From: UBA2033 sp035345875
GTDB lineage: Bacteria > Spirochaetota > Leptospiria > Leptospirales > Leptospiraceae
Reading direction: 5' to 3'
DNA length: 64,000 nt
Assembly: GCA_035345875.1 (NCBI GenBank)
Contig: DAORDH010000004.1
Location: 1 to 64,000, forward strand
In this document: positions 1 to 9,485 of the stretch, piece after piece
Layout: each line of letters starts with the position of its first letter
How positions within the stretch are numbered: position 1 is the first letter of the stretch
Position numbers and translations under genes: made by a program
The notes under the pieces: generated by a model
Databases searched by the model: none
Seen by the model: the letters and a program-made list of their open reading frames with translations, nothing else
What the model was told of the DNA's origin: nothing

Positions 1-404
1 TTTCCTTCCTTTAATTTTTTATTTCATCACCCTGATAGGTTACGAAAATTCTAATATAGGATCAAAAAAGAAACATCAAAAGAATACTTCAGTATATTAA
101 CTTTTTGTGTTCTGTTAGAACTACCCCATTTCTTAAATAATAAGAAATCTTTTTTTGGAAAAAAGTTAAAAAAAAAACAATTTTTCCCGCACAAAACTAA
201 TTTTTTTTCCCCTATCATAAAGAGGGATACTCGACCAAATCAAAGAAAGATTACATTGTTTTACTTAGATTCTCAAAGAGTATGAAATTGTTACTTCTTT
301 TGCCAGTCAATCCTAGATAAAAAAGTTTCCCTGTATGATAAACCTAGGATTTATAAAAAAGTATTTGGTCCCTTTTTCTCTCAAATCTGAAAAAAGGAAA
401 ATTT
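1..404. other. AT-rich non-coding left edge
   Basis: I see no convincing gene here. The stretch is strongly AT-rich with several runs of A and T, including long T and A tracts around 150-215. Any promoter of the DUF1564 gene that starts at 405 must lie here, but no -35/-10 pair stands out. No clear Shine-Dalgarno is seen other than a purine-rich AAAGGAAAA just before that start. Confidence 0.5.
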
Positions 405-1046
405 ATGAATTTAGACCAAGATCCTAATAATCAAGAAAATTCGGAAAGCCAAACTACGTATAATGAATTTCTAAGCGAGTTTCGTAAATACCTTTATGAA
501 AAATTCGCAGGCTTTCAAATTGAAAGTCATAAGAACGCCAGCTCTATTTCATCACAAAAAATTGTATTTCCACATGAAGATTTTAAATATTCTGAATTTA
601 GCTCAACCCTCCTCATTCCAGAACGCTACTATGAAATTTTTCGAAGAGGATGCTGGCAACATGGTGGAACGAGAGGCTATGTCGCCTATCTTCTTTATAA
701 ATACCAACTCTTTATAGCAAATGGTTTAGTTCCAGGCTATTCAAAAGTAACCACTAAGTATCAAGAAAAAGGGCAAAATCTTCATAAGGTTGCTTTTCGT
801 CCGAGACCAGAAGACTGGGCAGAACTTAAACTCTATCGTGTAAGTTTTGGTATGTCTATCTCAGCTTTTTTGGTATACCTACTAATAGCAGACTCTGTAG
901 ATTTTGCAGAGGCTGTCTCCTATTACCTAACGGCGGTCGGAATTTCAAGTATCCCGAATTTCGACTTGTGCGCCAAAATCTTTCTAACTAACAACAGGTC
1001 CGACTATACAATCTTTTTTCAATTTAGGAAGAGCAAATACGGGTAA
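405..1046 (+). CDS. DUF1564 family protein, copy 1
   Basis: This 213-residue protein belongs to DUF1564, a family of unknown function expanded in Leptospira. The conserved block lies at about residues 65-192. It runs from a FSSTLLIPERYY-like segment through YSKVTTKYQEKG to VAFRPRPEDWAELK and a hydrophobic SISAFLVYLLIADS helix. A short strand (VAFRP) followed by two helices looks like a ribbon-helix-helix DNA-binding fold; that is my inference from the pattern, not an established role. The first 60 residues are a low-complexity, polar leader not shared with the second copy at 62615. No signal peptide is visible. The ATG follows AAAGGAAAA at a suitable distance. It stands alone, convergent with the gene ending at 1165. 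Confidence 0.8.
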   Translation: MNLDQDPNNQENSESQTTYNEFLSEFRKYLYEKFAGFQIESHKNASSISSQKIVFPHEDFKYSEFSSTLLIPERYYEIFRRGCWQHGGTRGYVAYLLYKYQLFIANGLVPGYSKVTTKYQEKGQNLHKVAFRPRPEDWAELKLYRVSFGMSISAFLVYLLIADSVDFAEAVSYYLTAVGISSIPNFDLCAKIFLTNNRSDYTIFFQFRKSKYG

Positions 1047-1164
1047 AAAAACAAATTTCCCTCTACAACCAACTACCAAAATCAAACCTATCTATATTCA
1101 AAAGGCGAAGCCATGCTAACACTTTAAGGAAACTAATATCGTATAACGTTTTAAGATATACTAT

Positions 1165-1755
1165 TCAAAATATAAATGGAATAAAGCGCTTCTTATTTTT
1201 AAAATGTTCAGCATAAAAGGGATTTTGAAACAAAGCTGTTTCTTCCTGCTTAATTCTAAAATACAGAATCGAAAAATTACAAAGACTAAAAAAAACAAAG
1301 GAATAGAAAGCCCCATGCAGAAGGGAGATGGTTGCGATTTCCAAAATTACAATCAAATAGTTAGGATGGCGAATAAATTTATACAAACCAGTGGTAGCTA
1401 TGCTATTTTTTGAGTTTATATCATACACAACTTTAACATTCCAATTCTCTTTTAAAGTTGTTAGAACACTAATTCTCATTCCCAAGCATCCCAAGTAGAT
1501 AAAAAGGCAGAAGAGACCCTGTGTAATTTCAAATACTCTTTTAAAATAAAAAATTTCCAAAGGAACCAAAACTAGAAAGCTACTATGTAATACTACGAAT
1601 AGAAAGAAAAACGGTTCTCTTGCCATTTTTAAATTTGGATCAGCTTTTCTTTTTGCTAAATTTCTTTTTGCTAATCTTAGTTCAAATAAACGAAAGATAA
1701 TCGTAACTATCCACACCGACAAAAAAAGGAATCCACCAAAATTTAATTCAAACAT
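1165..1755 (-). CDS. Isoprenylcysteine carboxyl methyltransferase (ICMT)-like membrane protein
   Basis: An integral membrane protein of 196 residues with about five hydrophobic segments. The C-terminal half carries the signature of the ICMT/phospholipid methyltransferase superfamily: GLYKFIRHPNY near residue 130, then an EE pair (KQEETALF) and a short tail. Members use S-adenosylmethionine to methylate small or lipid-linked substrates at the membrane; the substrate here cannot be told. I chose the ATG at 1755, which overlaps the upstream lipoprotein stop as TGATG; a TTG one codon earlier is less likely. The two genes are therefore probably translationally coupled. Confidence 0.75.
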   Translation of the reverse strand: MFELNFGGFLFLSVWIVTIIFRLFELRLAKRNLAKRKADPNLKMAREPFFFLFVVLHSSFLVLVPLEIFYFKRVFEITQGLFCLFIYLGCLGMRISVLTTLKENWNVKVVYDINSKNSIATTGLYKFIRHPNYLIVILEIATISLLHGAFYSFVFFSLCNFSILYFRIKQEETALFQNPFYAEHFKNKKRFIPFIF

Positions 1756-2537
1756 CAATTCACCCTAATTGTGCAATCGCCCTTGGTTGCAGTTAATAAA
1801 TATTGTATCGTGTAAAATCTCGAATTTATTGAAATGACTGGATTTATAACAATATTAGATCCATTAGCAGTATACTCTGTAGGAACACATGATGGAGAAA
1901 ACAATAATACCCTTGTAAAATTTGCACAACGGATAGTAATCGTATTTTGAGCTGTATCTGTAGAATAGGGATTTGTAAAAATTAAATCAGATCGAAATGC
2001 TTTAGTAGTGAGACTATCGTATGTCACTGTTTGACTCGTTCCAGTTCCGACAGCTGTTTCTGATCCAAATTGATTATTGAAGGCTCCATAGCAATCGATA
2101 TAAAAATCATCTCCATCGCAATTTATACCTGATTTTCTATCTGCATTAGAACAAGCACCCCCATTATTTGCGACCGTGATAGGTCCGGTTGATGCCCCGC
2201 TCGGGACTTTAAACGTTAGTTGATCTGTTCCCGCATAATCAACAATAGCCTGAATACCATTTATAGATACTGTATTGCCAGTAGTGGAGGCAATAAAATT
2301 CTTACCTTTAATGTTAATAGTAGTTGCATTGTAACTAGCTCCAATGAATCCAACAGAGCTTGGAGTTGTAAATGGAGGATTTCCTCTCTTGGGGTCGACG
2401 CTAAAAATCTGAGGACTATAAAGACTTTGACCAATTAAAAGGCTCGCGTATGGATTTGTCTTAGCTGTATCTTTCTTGCAATGAAAGATACCAATTATTA
2501 AAATAAAAAATAGAATTTTAACTCGCATTCCTTTCAT
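1755..2537 (-). CDS. IPT/TIG-domain lipoprotein
   Basis: A 260-residue predicted lipoprotein. The signal sequence ends in a spirochaete-type lipobox (IIGIFHC) with the lipidated cysteine near residue 20. Residues about 40-125 look like an IPT/TIG immunoglobulin-like fold: it opens with FSVDPKRG and contains INIKGKNF, a typical TIG strand, then VPSGASTGPITV. The remainder has paired cysteines (around AND/CDGDDFYIDC and IRCANF/SPSC) that could form disulfides outside the inner membrane. Similar proteins in Leptospira are surface or periplasmic lipoproteins of unknown role. It is the first gene of a two-gene unit with the ICMT-like gene. Confidence 0.75.
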   Translation of the reverse strand: MKGMRVKILFFILIIGIFHCKKDTAKTNPYASLLIGQSLYSPQIFSVDPKRGNPPFTTPSSVGFIGASYNATTINIKGKNFIASTTGNTVSINGIQAIVDYAGTDQLTFKVPSGASTGPITVANNGGACSNADRKSGINCDGDDFYIDCYGAFNNQFGSETAVGTGTSQTVTYDSLTTKAFRSDLIFTNPYSTDTAQNTITIRCANFTRVLLFSPSCVPTEYTANGSNIVINPVISINSRFYTIQYLLTATKGDCTIRVN

Positions 2538-2643
2538 TTTAATTTGAATTTTTAAAAAGCAAGAAATTTTCCCGAGTAGTCAAAAACTTTTTCTGACTTG
2601 ACTTAATCTTAAGATACAATTGCAGTAAAGAGAGAGGGTATAT

Positions 2644-3249
2644 ATGAAACAACTTTTAGCTTTCCTTTTTATAATTCCATTTTTAAATCTATTATCTGAG
2701 TCACAACCTTTAACAAATCCAAACAAGGCTGATTCAAAATCTACAACTAAAACTGTTGAAGCAAAAACTGTAGACGCGAAATCTACAGAAACAAAGCCAG
2801 CTGAGCCCAAAGCTCCTGCCAAAGCAGATACAAATGTTAAGATCGAAACGCCTCCTAAAAAAGAATTACCACCTCTTCAAAAGGAAGGCAGCTTTTATGT
2901 TTACAAAGGAGTTAAATGGCAAGCGGACAATATAACACAGAAAGCCTATCTGAGTGCGAAAGACTCCTGTGAAAAAGAGGGAATGCGACTTCCAACAAAA
3001 GATGAGCTATTAGATGCATTTCAATCTAAACATGTTGAATTTAGGACTCCTGCAGGTGCCTATATAACCGGAAATCGAGTTGCCAGTGATCGTTCCAAGA
3101 TTTGGTATATAAACTTTGATAATGGTCATCACAACCATGGTAGCTTTCAAAGAGAATTTAATGTGAGATGTGTAAAACAAGAGCCGCCTGCAAAAACTGA
3201 GGCTAAAACAGAAGCAAAGACCGAAGTAAAAACTGAAGCTAAAAAATAA
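2644..3249 (+). CDS. Secreted Lcl/DUF1566-like protein with Lys/Thr/Glu/Ala repeats
   Basis: A 201-residue exported protein. A signal peptide (about residues 1-19) precedes a low-complexity linker rich in K, T, A, E and P (about 20-78). A compact domain follows (about 80-178) with EGSFYVYKGVKWQ and MRLPTKDELLDAF, the pattern of the Lcl/DUF1566 domain, a C-type-lectin-like fold found in secreted adhesion-type proteins. The tail repeats the unit K-T-E-A about four times. It ends 20 nt before the alpha-2-macroglobulin gene and is probably cotranscribed with it. The domain call rests on motif resemblance only. Confidence 0.65.
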   Translation: MKQLLAFLFIIPFLNLLSESQPLTNPNKADSKSTTKTVEAKTVDAKSTETKPAEPKAPAKADTNVKIETPPKKELPPLQKEGSFYVYKGVKWQADNITQKAYLSAKDSCEKEGMRLPTKDELLDAFQSKHVEFRTPAGAYITGNRVASDRSKIWYINFDNGHHNHGSFQREFNVRCVKQEPPAKTEAKTEAKTEVKTEAKK

Positions 3250-3269
3250 TCTTAAAAAACAAGGTCTCT

Positions 3270-6200
3270 ATGAAAAAATATCTTATTCTATCTTTTCTTT
3301 TACTTAGTAATTTCTTTTCGTTGATTGCACAAGAGAAAAATACAATCACTAGTTTCTCTCCAGAAGGTGTCGTAAAAAATATAAAGCAAGTTAAAGTTAG
3401 CTTTTCTAGCCAGATGGTTCCTTTCGGAAACCCTAGAGTTAAAACCGACCAATTCGAAATCAATTGTCCAATAGAAGGCAAGGCTAGATGGATAGATGAG
3501 AAAACTTTTGTCTATGAGTTTGCGAATAACTTAGAAGCTGGAATTCAGTGTAAATTCCAGCTCAAACCAGAAGTAAAAACGTTATCCGGCAAAGACATTT
3601 CTGGAAATAAGACATTTAGTTTTTCAACAGGAGGACCTGCAATTCTATACACAAATCCTTATGAGGGGAATAATATAGATGAGGATCAAATTTTTATTTT
3701 AACCTTAGATGCCGATGTAAAAGAAAGCAGTCTTGAAAATAAATTGGCATTTGAAATTGAAGGAGTTAAAGATCGAGTAGCCGCTCAGGTTATAAAACCA
3801 TCGGATGCACAAGAAATTTTAAAATCCGAATTTGGCGAAAGATATAAAACTGATAAATTACTTTTAATAAAATCTAAACTTCGATTTCCAAATAAAGCCA
3901 AAGTAAGTCTTATCTGGGGAAAAGGAATTGAATCTAAATCGGGAGTAAAGACAGACGAAGATAGAGTTCTCACCTACAGTGCAAGACCACCTTTCACAGC
4001 TGAATTTTCCTGCGATCGCGAAAATAAAAATGCAGGGTGTCTTCCCATCACAAATCTATACGTTAACTTCACAAGTCCCATTTCAAAATCAGATGCTAAG
4101 AAAGCTACCTTAGAGGGAAATGGAAGAAAATGGAATGCAAAAATATCTGGTTCGAATGAAGAAGAGGATGGAACGACATACGGAATATACTTTGAAGGAC
4201 CGTTCCCCGAAGAAACTAAATTCAAAATTTCAATTCCTGAATCCATAAAAGATGACTCTGGACGAAAACTAGCAAATGCAAATAAATTCCCACTCGAAGT
4301 CAAAACGGATAAATACCCACCACTAGCAAAGTTCTCTGGATCTTTTGGAATCATTGAACTAGAAGCAGAACCATTACTGCCTGTAACACTCCGCAATTTA
4401 GAAAAAGATGTGAAAGCAAAAGTTCTAAAAATGACCGGCGAAGGAGGGAATTTCTTTTCCAATCTTTTTGGTAAAAAAATTAAAATCACACCTGACAATA
4501 TTCTAATCTGGCTTAAAAAAGTCAGTAAAGCAGAAAGAGAAAAATCCATTTTTGCAGGCGAAGTGAATACAAACTCTTTTAATATTCCCAAACCCAATGG
4601 GGAAAAAGCTTTTGAAGTTGTCGGAATTCCACTCAAAGAACCTGGATTCTTTGTTGTAGAGTTAGAAAGTGAAAAATTAGGAAATTCACTCTTAGAAAAA
4701 AAAGGGAAAATGTATGTTCCGACATCTGCGCTTGTTACGAATATGGCAGTTCACTTTCAATGGGGACGAGAAAGTTCGCTTGTCTGGGTTACATCTCTTA
4801 GCAAAGGCGAGCCTATCAGTGGAGCAAAAATTTCTATACGCGACTGCAAAAATAATTTAGTCGCAGAAGGAAATACTGATACGAGCGGTATATGGAAATT
4901 AGCCGGTATTTCTCAAAGTAAAATTCCAAATTGCTCTTACGGTCAATATGACAATGGACTTTTAGTCATAGCAGAAAAAGACAAAGATCTATCCTTTGTT
5001 CACTCTAGCTGGGACAATGGAATTGAAAATTGGAGATTCAATCTATATGGATATTCTCCTGAAGAAAATACAATTGCACATACCGTTCTAGATCGCACAC
5101 TCCTGCGCGCAGGGGAAACGGTTCATATGAAGCATATCCTCCGAAGTCATAGCACACAAGGACTTTCTCTTGCTTCTTCTAATCTCCTTCCCACACGAAT
5201 GAAAATTTCTCATGTTGGTTCTGATCAGGAGTATAACGTCAATCTAAAATGGACAGGAGGATTTTCAGAAGCAGAGTGGAAGATTCCGAAACAAGCCAAA
5301 TTAGGAAGTTATGCGATCAGTCTCTTAAAAGGAGATAAAACCTATTACACAGGAGAGTTTAGGGTAGAAGAATTTAGAGTCCCTCTCATGAAAGCGATCA
5401 TAAAAGGACCTTCTGAGAAATTAGTGAAGCCTAAATCTTTCAGTGTTGATTTATTTGTAAACTATCTATCAGGTGGACCTGCTGGTGGAATGGCGGTCAA
5501 ACTCAAATCTTGGTTTAGAGATACTGCACCACCTGAAGTTGATGGGTATGAAGATTACATTTTTGCAAATGGAAGACTCAAAGAAGGAACTCGTAAATTA
5601 TCCTCTACTCGAAATTATTCAGAAGATGAAGTTGAGGATCTAGAAACAACTTCCTCTGGAAATAACGCACAGATCAAAACACAAGAATTATCCCTAGATA
5701 AATTAGGATATGCAAAAACAGAAATCAAAGATTTACCAATAAAAGACAATCCACAAGAAGTTGTTACTGAATTGGAATATAGAGATCCAGTCGGAGAAAT
5801 CCAAACTGTTTCCAATGTATTTCCTATTTATCCAGGAAGATATCTAGTTGGATTAAAATCAGAATCTTGGTCTTCCTCTAAAGATGGAGTAAAAATCTTT
5901 GCAGCAGTTGTGGATCAAAACGGAAAGCCTAAAGCAGGTGTAGATGTAAATATTGATTTACTTGGTCGTAAAACAATTACAAATAGAAAGCGACTCGTAG
6001 GTGGATTCTATTCCTACGACTCAGTAGAAGAAGTAAGAAAACATATTACTTTTTGTAAAGGTAAAACAGATGCAAAAGGTTTACTCATCTGCAAAAAAGA
6101 ATCACCTGTGACCGGAGACGTTATTTTCCAAGCATCTATTGAAGACAGCGCGGGTAACGATGTATTTGCCTACAAAGAAGTTTATATTTCAGGAAAGGAT

Positions 6201-8888
6201 TCTTGGTTTAATGTATCTGATCATGATAGAATGGATGTAATTCCAGATAAAAAATCCTACGAACCAGGCGAGACTGCTAAGTTTCAAATTCGAATGCCAT
6301 TTAAAACAGCAACTGCCCTTATAAGCGTTAACCGCGAAGGCATTGTAGATTATTTCGTTAAAGAGATTCAATCTTCTAGTCCAAACATTGAAGTTCCTAT
6401 CAAATCCAATTATGCCCCCAATGTATTTATCTCAGTCTTAGCGGTTCGCGGTCGAGTGGGAGAAATTAAACCAACAGCACTAGTAGATTTAGGCAGACCT
6501 TCTTACCGATTTGGAATTAGTCCTATCAAAGTAGGCTGGAAAGGCTATGAATTAAAGGTAAATGTCAAAACAGATCGTCCGGTTTTTAAAGTGAGAGAAA
6601 AAGCAACCGTAACGATTGATGTGAAAACAGCGAACGGATCCAAACTACCGGATAACGGTGATATTGCTCTTGTCGCAGTCGATGAAGGTTTACTTGAACT
6701 CATGCCAAATAATACTTGGGAATTGCTTCGAGCTATGATGAATGAGCGCGGGCTAACAGTAAATACCTCCACAGCTCAAATGCAAGTTGTCGGAAGAAGA
6801 CACTATGGTTTAAAGGCTCTTCCTCCCGGTGGTGGCGGTGGTAAAGATTCTAGTCGTGAATTATTTGATACCCTTTTACTTTGGAAAGGCAGCGTAAAAT
6901 TAAACTCCTCTGGTCAAGCAGAGGTAGTTGTTCCGCTTAACGACTCTCTCACTCGCTTCAAGATTGTTGCGATTGCGATGGCAGGAGATAAATACTTTGG
7001 GACAGGAAGCACGTCCATTCGCACAACGCAAGACTTAATGTTACTCCCTGGACTTCCTCAATTAGCGAGGGAAGGAGATACATTTAATCCTTCATTTACA
7101 GTTCGAAACGCAACCGAAAAACCAATGAAAGTAGACGTCAGTGGAACAATCTCAGGAGTCTCCGAAAAATTGGAAACACAATCCATTCCTCTAGATGCGG
7201 GACAATCGAAAGAAGTAACTTGGTCTATTAAAATTCCTTTCGGAGTGGAAAAACTCACCTACGAATTTTCCGCAAAATCAGAATCCGGCGCAATGGATAA
7301 AGTAAAATTTGCCCAAAAAATTGTCCCAGCGATTCCTGTTAGAGTCCAACAAGGAACTCTCTTGCAATTAGAAAATGATTACGCAATGACTGTAGAAAAA
7401 CCGTCTGACGCATTAGAAGGTCGTGGAGGTATCAATGTTACTTATTCCAAGAGCTTACTCGAAAGTCTAAGTTCAGTGCAAGACTATATGAAAAAATATC
7501 CATACACTTGCTTAGAACAACAAACTTCTAAATTTGTAGTCACTAAAGACAAGCAACGTTGGCAAAATCTAATGAACAATTTACCTCCTTACCTAGATGG
7601 AGATGGTCTTGCAAAATACTTTCCAAATAGCTATGAAGGAAATCCAACGTTAACCGCATACTTACTCTCTATTTCAAATGAAGCTGGTCTTGAAATTCCA
7701 AGCGAATCAAAAGAATCTATGTTGAATGGTTTGACGGCTTTCGTAGAAGGGAAAATTTATCGAGATGGTATTCTTCCTACCGCGGATTTAACGATAAAAA
7801 AATTAAATGCATTGGAAGCACTTTCTAGATATGGTCGAGCAAAAAATGAACATATCGCAACTCTTTCAATCCAAGCAAATCTACTTCCCACATCCGCTCT
7901 ACTCGACTGGTGGAATATTTTATATAAATTAAAAGACATTCCTAAAAGGAATGAACATATCAATCAAACAGAACAGATTCTCCGAAGTAGACTCAATCTG
8001 CAAGGAACAACAATGAAGTTTACTTCTGAAGAAAGTGATTTCTTGTGGTGGCTCATGGTCTCTCCCGATCAAAATGCAGTCCGTCTTTTATTAAATCTAG
8101 TAAATCTAAAAAAATGGAAAGAGGATGTGCCTAGAATTGTAAGAGGAGCAATTAGTCGTCAAAGAAAAGGAACTTGGGATCTTACAACGGCTAACGCATG
8201 GGGAGTCCTCGCTTTTGAAAAATTCTCTAAGGAATATGAGAAGGAACCAGTTTCTGGCGAAAGCAGTGTCTTGCTCAAAGAGGAAGTTAAGTCCGCTGAC
8301 TGGAAAGCAAATCCAAAGGGATTAACACTGAGTTTCCCCTGGACAAAAGAAGCAAGTGATCTAAAACTAAGTCACAAAGGAACAGGAAAGCCTTGGGCAA
8401 CCATTCAAAGCACTGCCGCCGTTTCTTTAAAGAATGCAGTCTCCAATGGATACACGATTGAAAAAACAATTACACCACTCGAAAAGCGAGGAATCTTTGG
8501 AATTGGCTCTACTCTAAAACGAGGAGATCTAGTTCGAGTTAGTTTAAAAATCAAATCCGATTCCGATATGACTTGGGTTGTAGTAAATGATCCTATTCCG
8601 ACTGGCGCATCTATCTTGGGTGGAGGTGGACTTAGAGACTCAGCAAGTGCAACAATGGGACAGAAAAAATCTGGCTACGCTGCCTATCCTACATACGAAG
8701 AAAGATCCTTTGAATCCTACCGAGCGTATTACGAATATTTGCCGCAAGGAGAAATTGTAATTGAATATACAATTCGTCTCAACCAAGACGGTAAATTCTC
8801 ATTACCCGCAACGCGTGTAGAAGCAATGTATTACCCTGATATGTATGGAGAATTTCCGAATCAACTCTGGGAGATAGAGAAGGAGTAG
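3270..8888 (+). CDS. Bacterial alpha-2-macroglobulin (YfhM-type)
   Basis: A 1872-residue exported protein with a signal peptide (MKKYLILSFLLLSNFFSLIAQ). It has the usual chain of macroglobulin beta domains, a central A2M segment (around RELFDTLLLWKG, followed by the LNDSLTRFKI region) and an alpha-helical thioester domain. The thioester motif CLEQ is intact, with Cys1414 and Gln1417, so the protein should be able to trap attacking proteases covalently. A glycine-rich run near residues 1187-1191 may be part of an exposed loop. E. coli-type A2Ms are periplasmic lipoproteins. This one shows no lipobox and is probably secreted or periplasmic. Such genes usually sit beside pbpC; here pbpC lies about 48 kb away on the other strand. 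Confidence 0.92.
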   Translation: MKKYLILSFLLLSNFFSLIAQEKNTITSFSPEGVVKNIKQVKVSFSSQMVPFGNPRVKTDQFEINCPIEGKARWIDEKTFVYEFANNLEAGIQCKFQLKPEVKTLSGKDISGNKTFSFSTGGPAILYTNPYEGNNIDEDQIFILTLDADVKESSLENKLAFEIEGVKDRVAAQVIKPSDAQEILKSEFGERYKTDKLLLIKSKLRFPNKAKVSLIWGKGIESKSGVKTDEDRVLTYSARPPFTAEFSCDRENKNAGCLPITNLYVNFTSPISKSDAKKATLEGNGRKWNAKISGSNEEEDGTTYGIYFEGPFPEETKFKISIPESIKDDSGRKLANANKFPLEVKTDKYPPLAKFSGSFGIIELEAEPLLPVTLRNLEKDVKAKVLKMTGEGGNFFSNLFGKKIKITPDNILIWLKKVSKAEREKSIFAGEVNTNSFNIPKPNGEKAFEVVGIPLKEPGFFVVELESEKLGNSLLEKKGKMYVPTSALVTNMAVHFQWGRESSLVWVTSLSKGEPISGAKISIRDCKNNLVAEGNTDTSGIWKLAGISQSKIPNCSYGQYDNGLLVIAEKDKDLSFVHSSWDNGIENWRFNLYGYSPEENTIAHTVLDRTLLRAGETVHMKHILRSHSTQGLSLASSNLLPTRMKISHVGSDQEYNVNLKWTGGFSEAEWKIPKQAKLGSYAISLLKGDKTYYTGEFRVEEFRVPLMKAIIKGPSEKLVKPKSFSVDLFVNYLSGGPAGGMAVKLKSWFRDTAPPEVDGYEDYIFANGRLKEGTRKLSSTRNYSEDEVEDLETTSSGNNAQIKTQELSLDKLGYAKTEIKDLPIKDNPQEVVTELEYRDPVGEIQTVSNVFPIYPGRYLVGLKSESWSSSKDGVKIFAAVVDQNGKPKAGVDVNIDLLGRKTITNRKRLVGGFYSYDSVEEVRKHITFCKGKTDAKGLLICKKESPVTGDVIFQASIEDSAGNDVFAYKEVYISGKDSWFNVSDHDRMDVIPDKKSYEPGETAKFQIRMPFKTATALISVNREGIVDYFVKEIQSSSPNIEVPIKSNYAPNVFISVLAVRGRVGEIKPTALVDLGRPSYRFGISPIKVGWKGYELKVNVKTDRPVFKVREKATVTIDVKTANGSKLPDNGDIALVAVDEGLLELMPNNTWELLRAMMNERGLTVNTSTAQMQVVGRRHYGLKALPPGGGGGKDSSRELFDTLLLWKGSVKLNSSGQAEVVVPLNDSLTRFKIVAIAMAGDKYFGTGSTSIRTTQDLMLLPGLPQLAREGDTFNPSFTVRNATEKPMKVDVSGTISGVSEKLETQSIPLDAGQSKEVTWSIKIPFGVEKLTYEFSAKSESGAMDKVKFAQKIVPAIPVRVQQGTLLQLENDYAMTVEKPSDALEGRGGINVTYSKSLLESLSSVQDYMKKYPYTCLEQQTSKFVVTKDKQRWQNLMNNLPPYLDGDGLAKYFPNSYEGNPTLTAYLLSISNEAGLEIPSESKESMLNGLTAFVEGKIYRDGILPTADLTIKKLNALEALSRYGRAKNEHIATLSIQANLLPTSALLDWWNILYKLKDIPKRNEHINQTEQILRSRLNLQGTTMKFTSEESDFLWWLMVSPDQNAVRLLLNLVNLKKWKEDVPRIVRGAISRQRKGTWDLTTANAWGVLAFEKFSKEYEKEPVSGESSVLLKEEVKSADWKANPKGLTLSFPWTKEASDLKLSHKGTGKPWATIQSTAAVSLKNAVSNGYTIEKTITPLEKRGIFGIGSTLKRGDLVRVSLKIKSDSDMTWVVVNDPIPTGASILGGGGLRDSASATMGQKKSGYAAYPTYEERSFESYRAYYEYLPQGEIVIEYTIRLNQDGKFSLPATRVEAMYYPDMYGEFPNQLWEIEKE

Positions 8889-8902
8889 GCTTACCTACTC
8901 CT
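8881..8902. terminator. Hairpin shared by two convergent stop codons
   Basis: A perfect 9-bp inverted repeat (AGGAGTAGG / CCTACTCCT) with a 4-nt loop. It contains the TAG stop of the macroglobulin gene (8886-8888) and, on the other strand, the TAG stop of the globin gene (8895-8897). No U-tract follows on either strand, so it is at best a weak terminator or an mRNA 3'-end stabiliser. Confidence 0.45.
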
Positions 8903-9377
8903 CATCCCTTCTGCGTTCTCTTTGTTGTGTTGTAACACCAACAGAGAGAAAATATGCTGTGTGGGTGAAATAGGCCATCATTCTAGATTTGGAATCTGCA
9001 TCGATCTCAGGAATTTCATCTAACGTATTTTTCATGTGAAAGAGCCACCTCTCAGCTGCTTTTTCACTCATATTAAATTGAATATGACGAGCCATGAGCG
9101 CAGGATGACCTTTTCTCTCCGAGAAATATTGTGGTCCACCCATACGTTGCATAAAAAATTCAGCTTGGTTTTGAATTGCTTCTTCTTTACTTTTATTTTT
9201 AAAAATATTGCGAAACCATTTTTCTTCGTCATTGAAAACCTTTTCGTAGAAAGTCTTACTCAATTTCCAAAAGGTTTCTTCCCCTAGCAGTTTATAGAGA
9301 TTTACCTCGTCGATTCGCATTGCCTGCTCAATCGAAAGTCCTGTTTTTTCTTCTATGATTGCATCTATATCACGCAT
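8895..9377 (-). CDS. Group 2 truncated haemoglobin
   Basis: A 160-residue globin of the truncated group 2 (trHbO/YjbI) type. The core runs from LYKLLGEETFW (about residue 27) through FFMQRMGGPQYF to the conserved GHPALMARH, giving His98 as the proximal haem ligand, then W111 at the position of the group's conserved TrpG8. An N-terminal extension of about 25 residues and an Arg/Glu-rich tail lie outside the usual fold of about 130 residues. Group 2 proteins bind O2 and react with NO, H2O2 or peroxynitrite in the cytoplasm. The gene is single, convergent with the macroglobulin gene. Confidence 0.9.
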   Translation of the reverse strand: MRDIDAIIEEKTGLSIEQAMRIDEVNLYKLLGEETFWKLSKTFYEKVFNDEEKWFRNIFKNKSKEEAIQNQAEFFMQRMGGPQYFSERKGHPALMARHIQFNMSEKAAERWLFHMKNTLDEIPEIDADSKSRMMAYFTHTAYFLSVGVTTQQRERRRDEE

Positions 9378-9485
9378 AAAATTAATTTTATGAATAGTAA
9401 GTTTAGGTCAAATCAAAATCTTCTACTTCTCACAAATTGACTGTTCTTGACAGAATCCTTTCTAGTTTTAATTTATGAAATTATC

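Noticed and set aside
3974..4636. A 220-codon frame on the - strand inside the macroglobulin gene
   Set aside because: It is antisense to an unmistakable gene and rich in Ser/Phe, as expected for a shadow frame.
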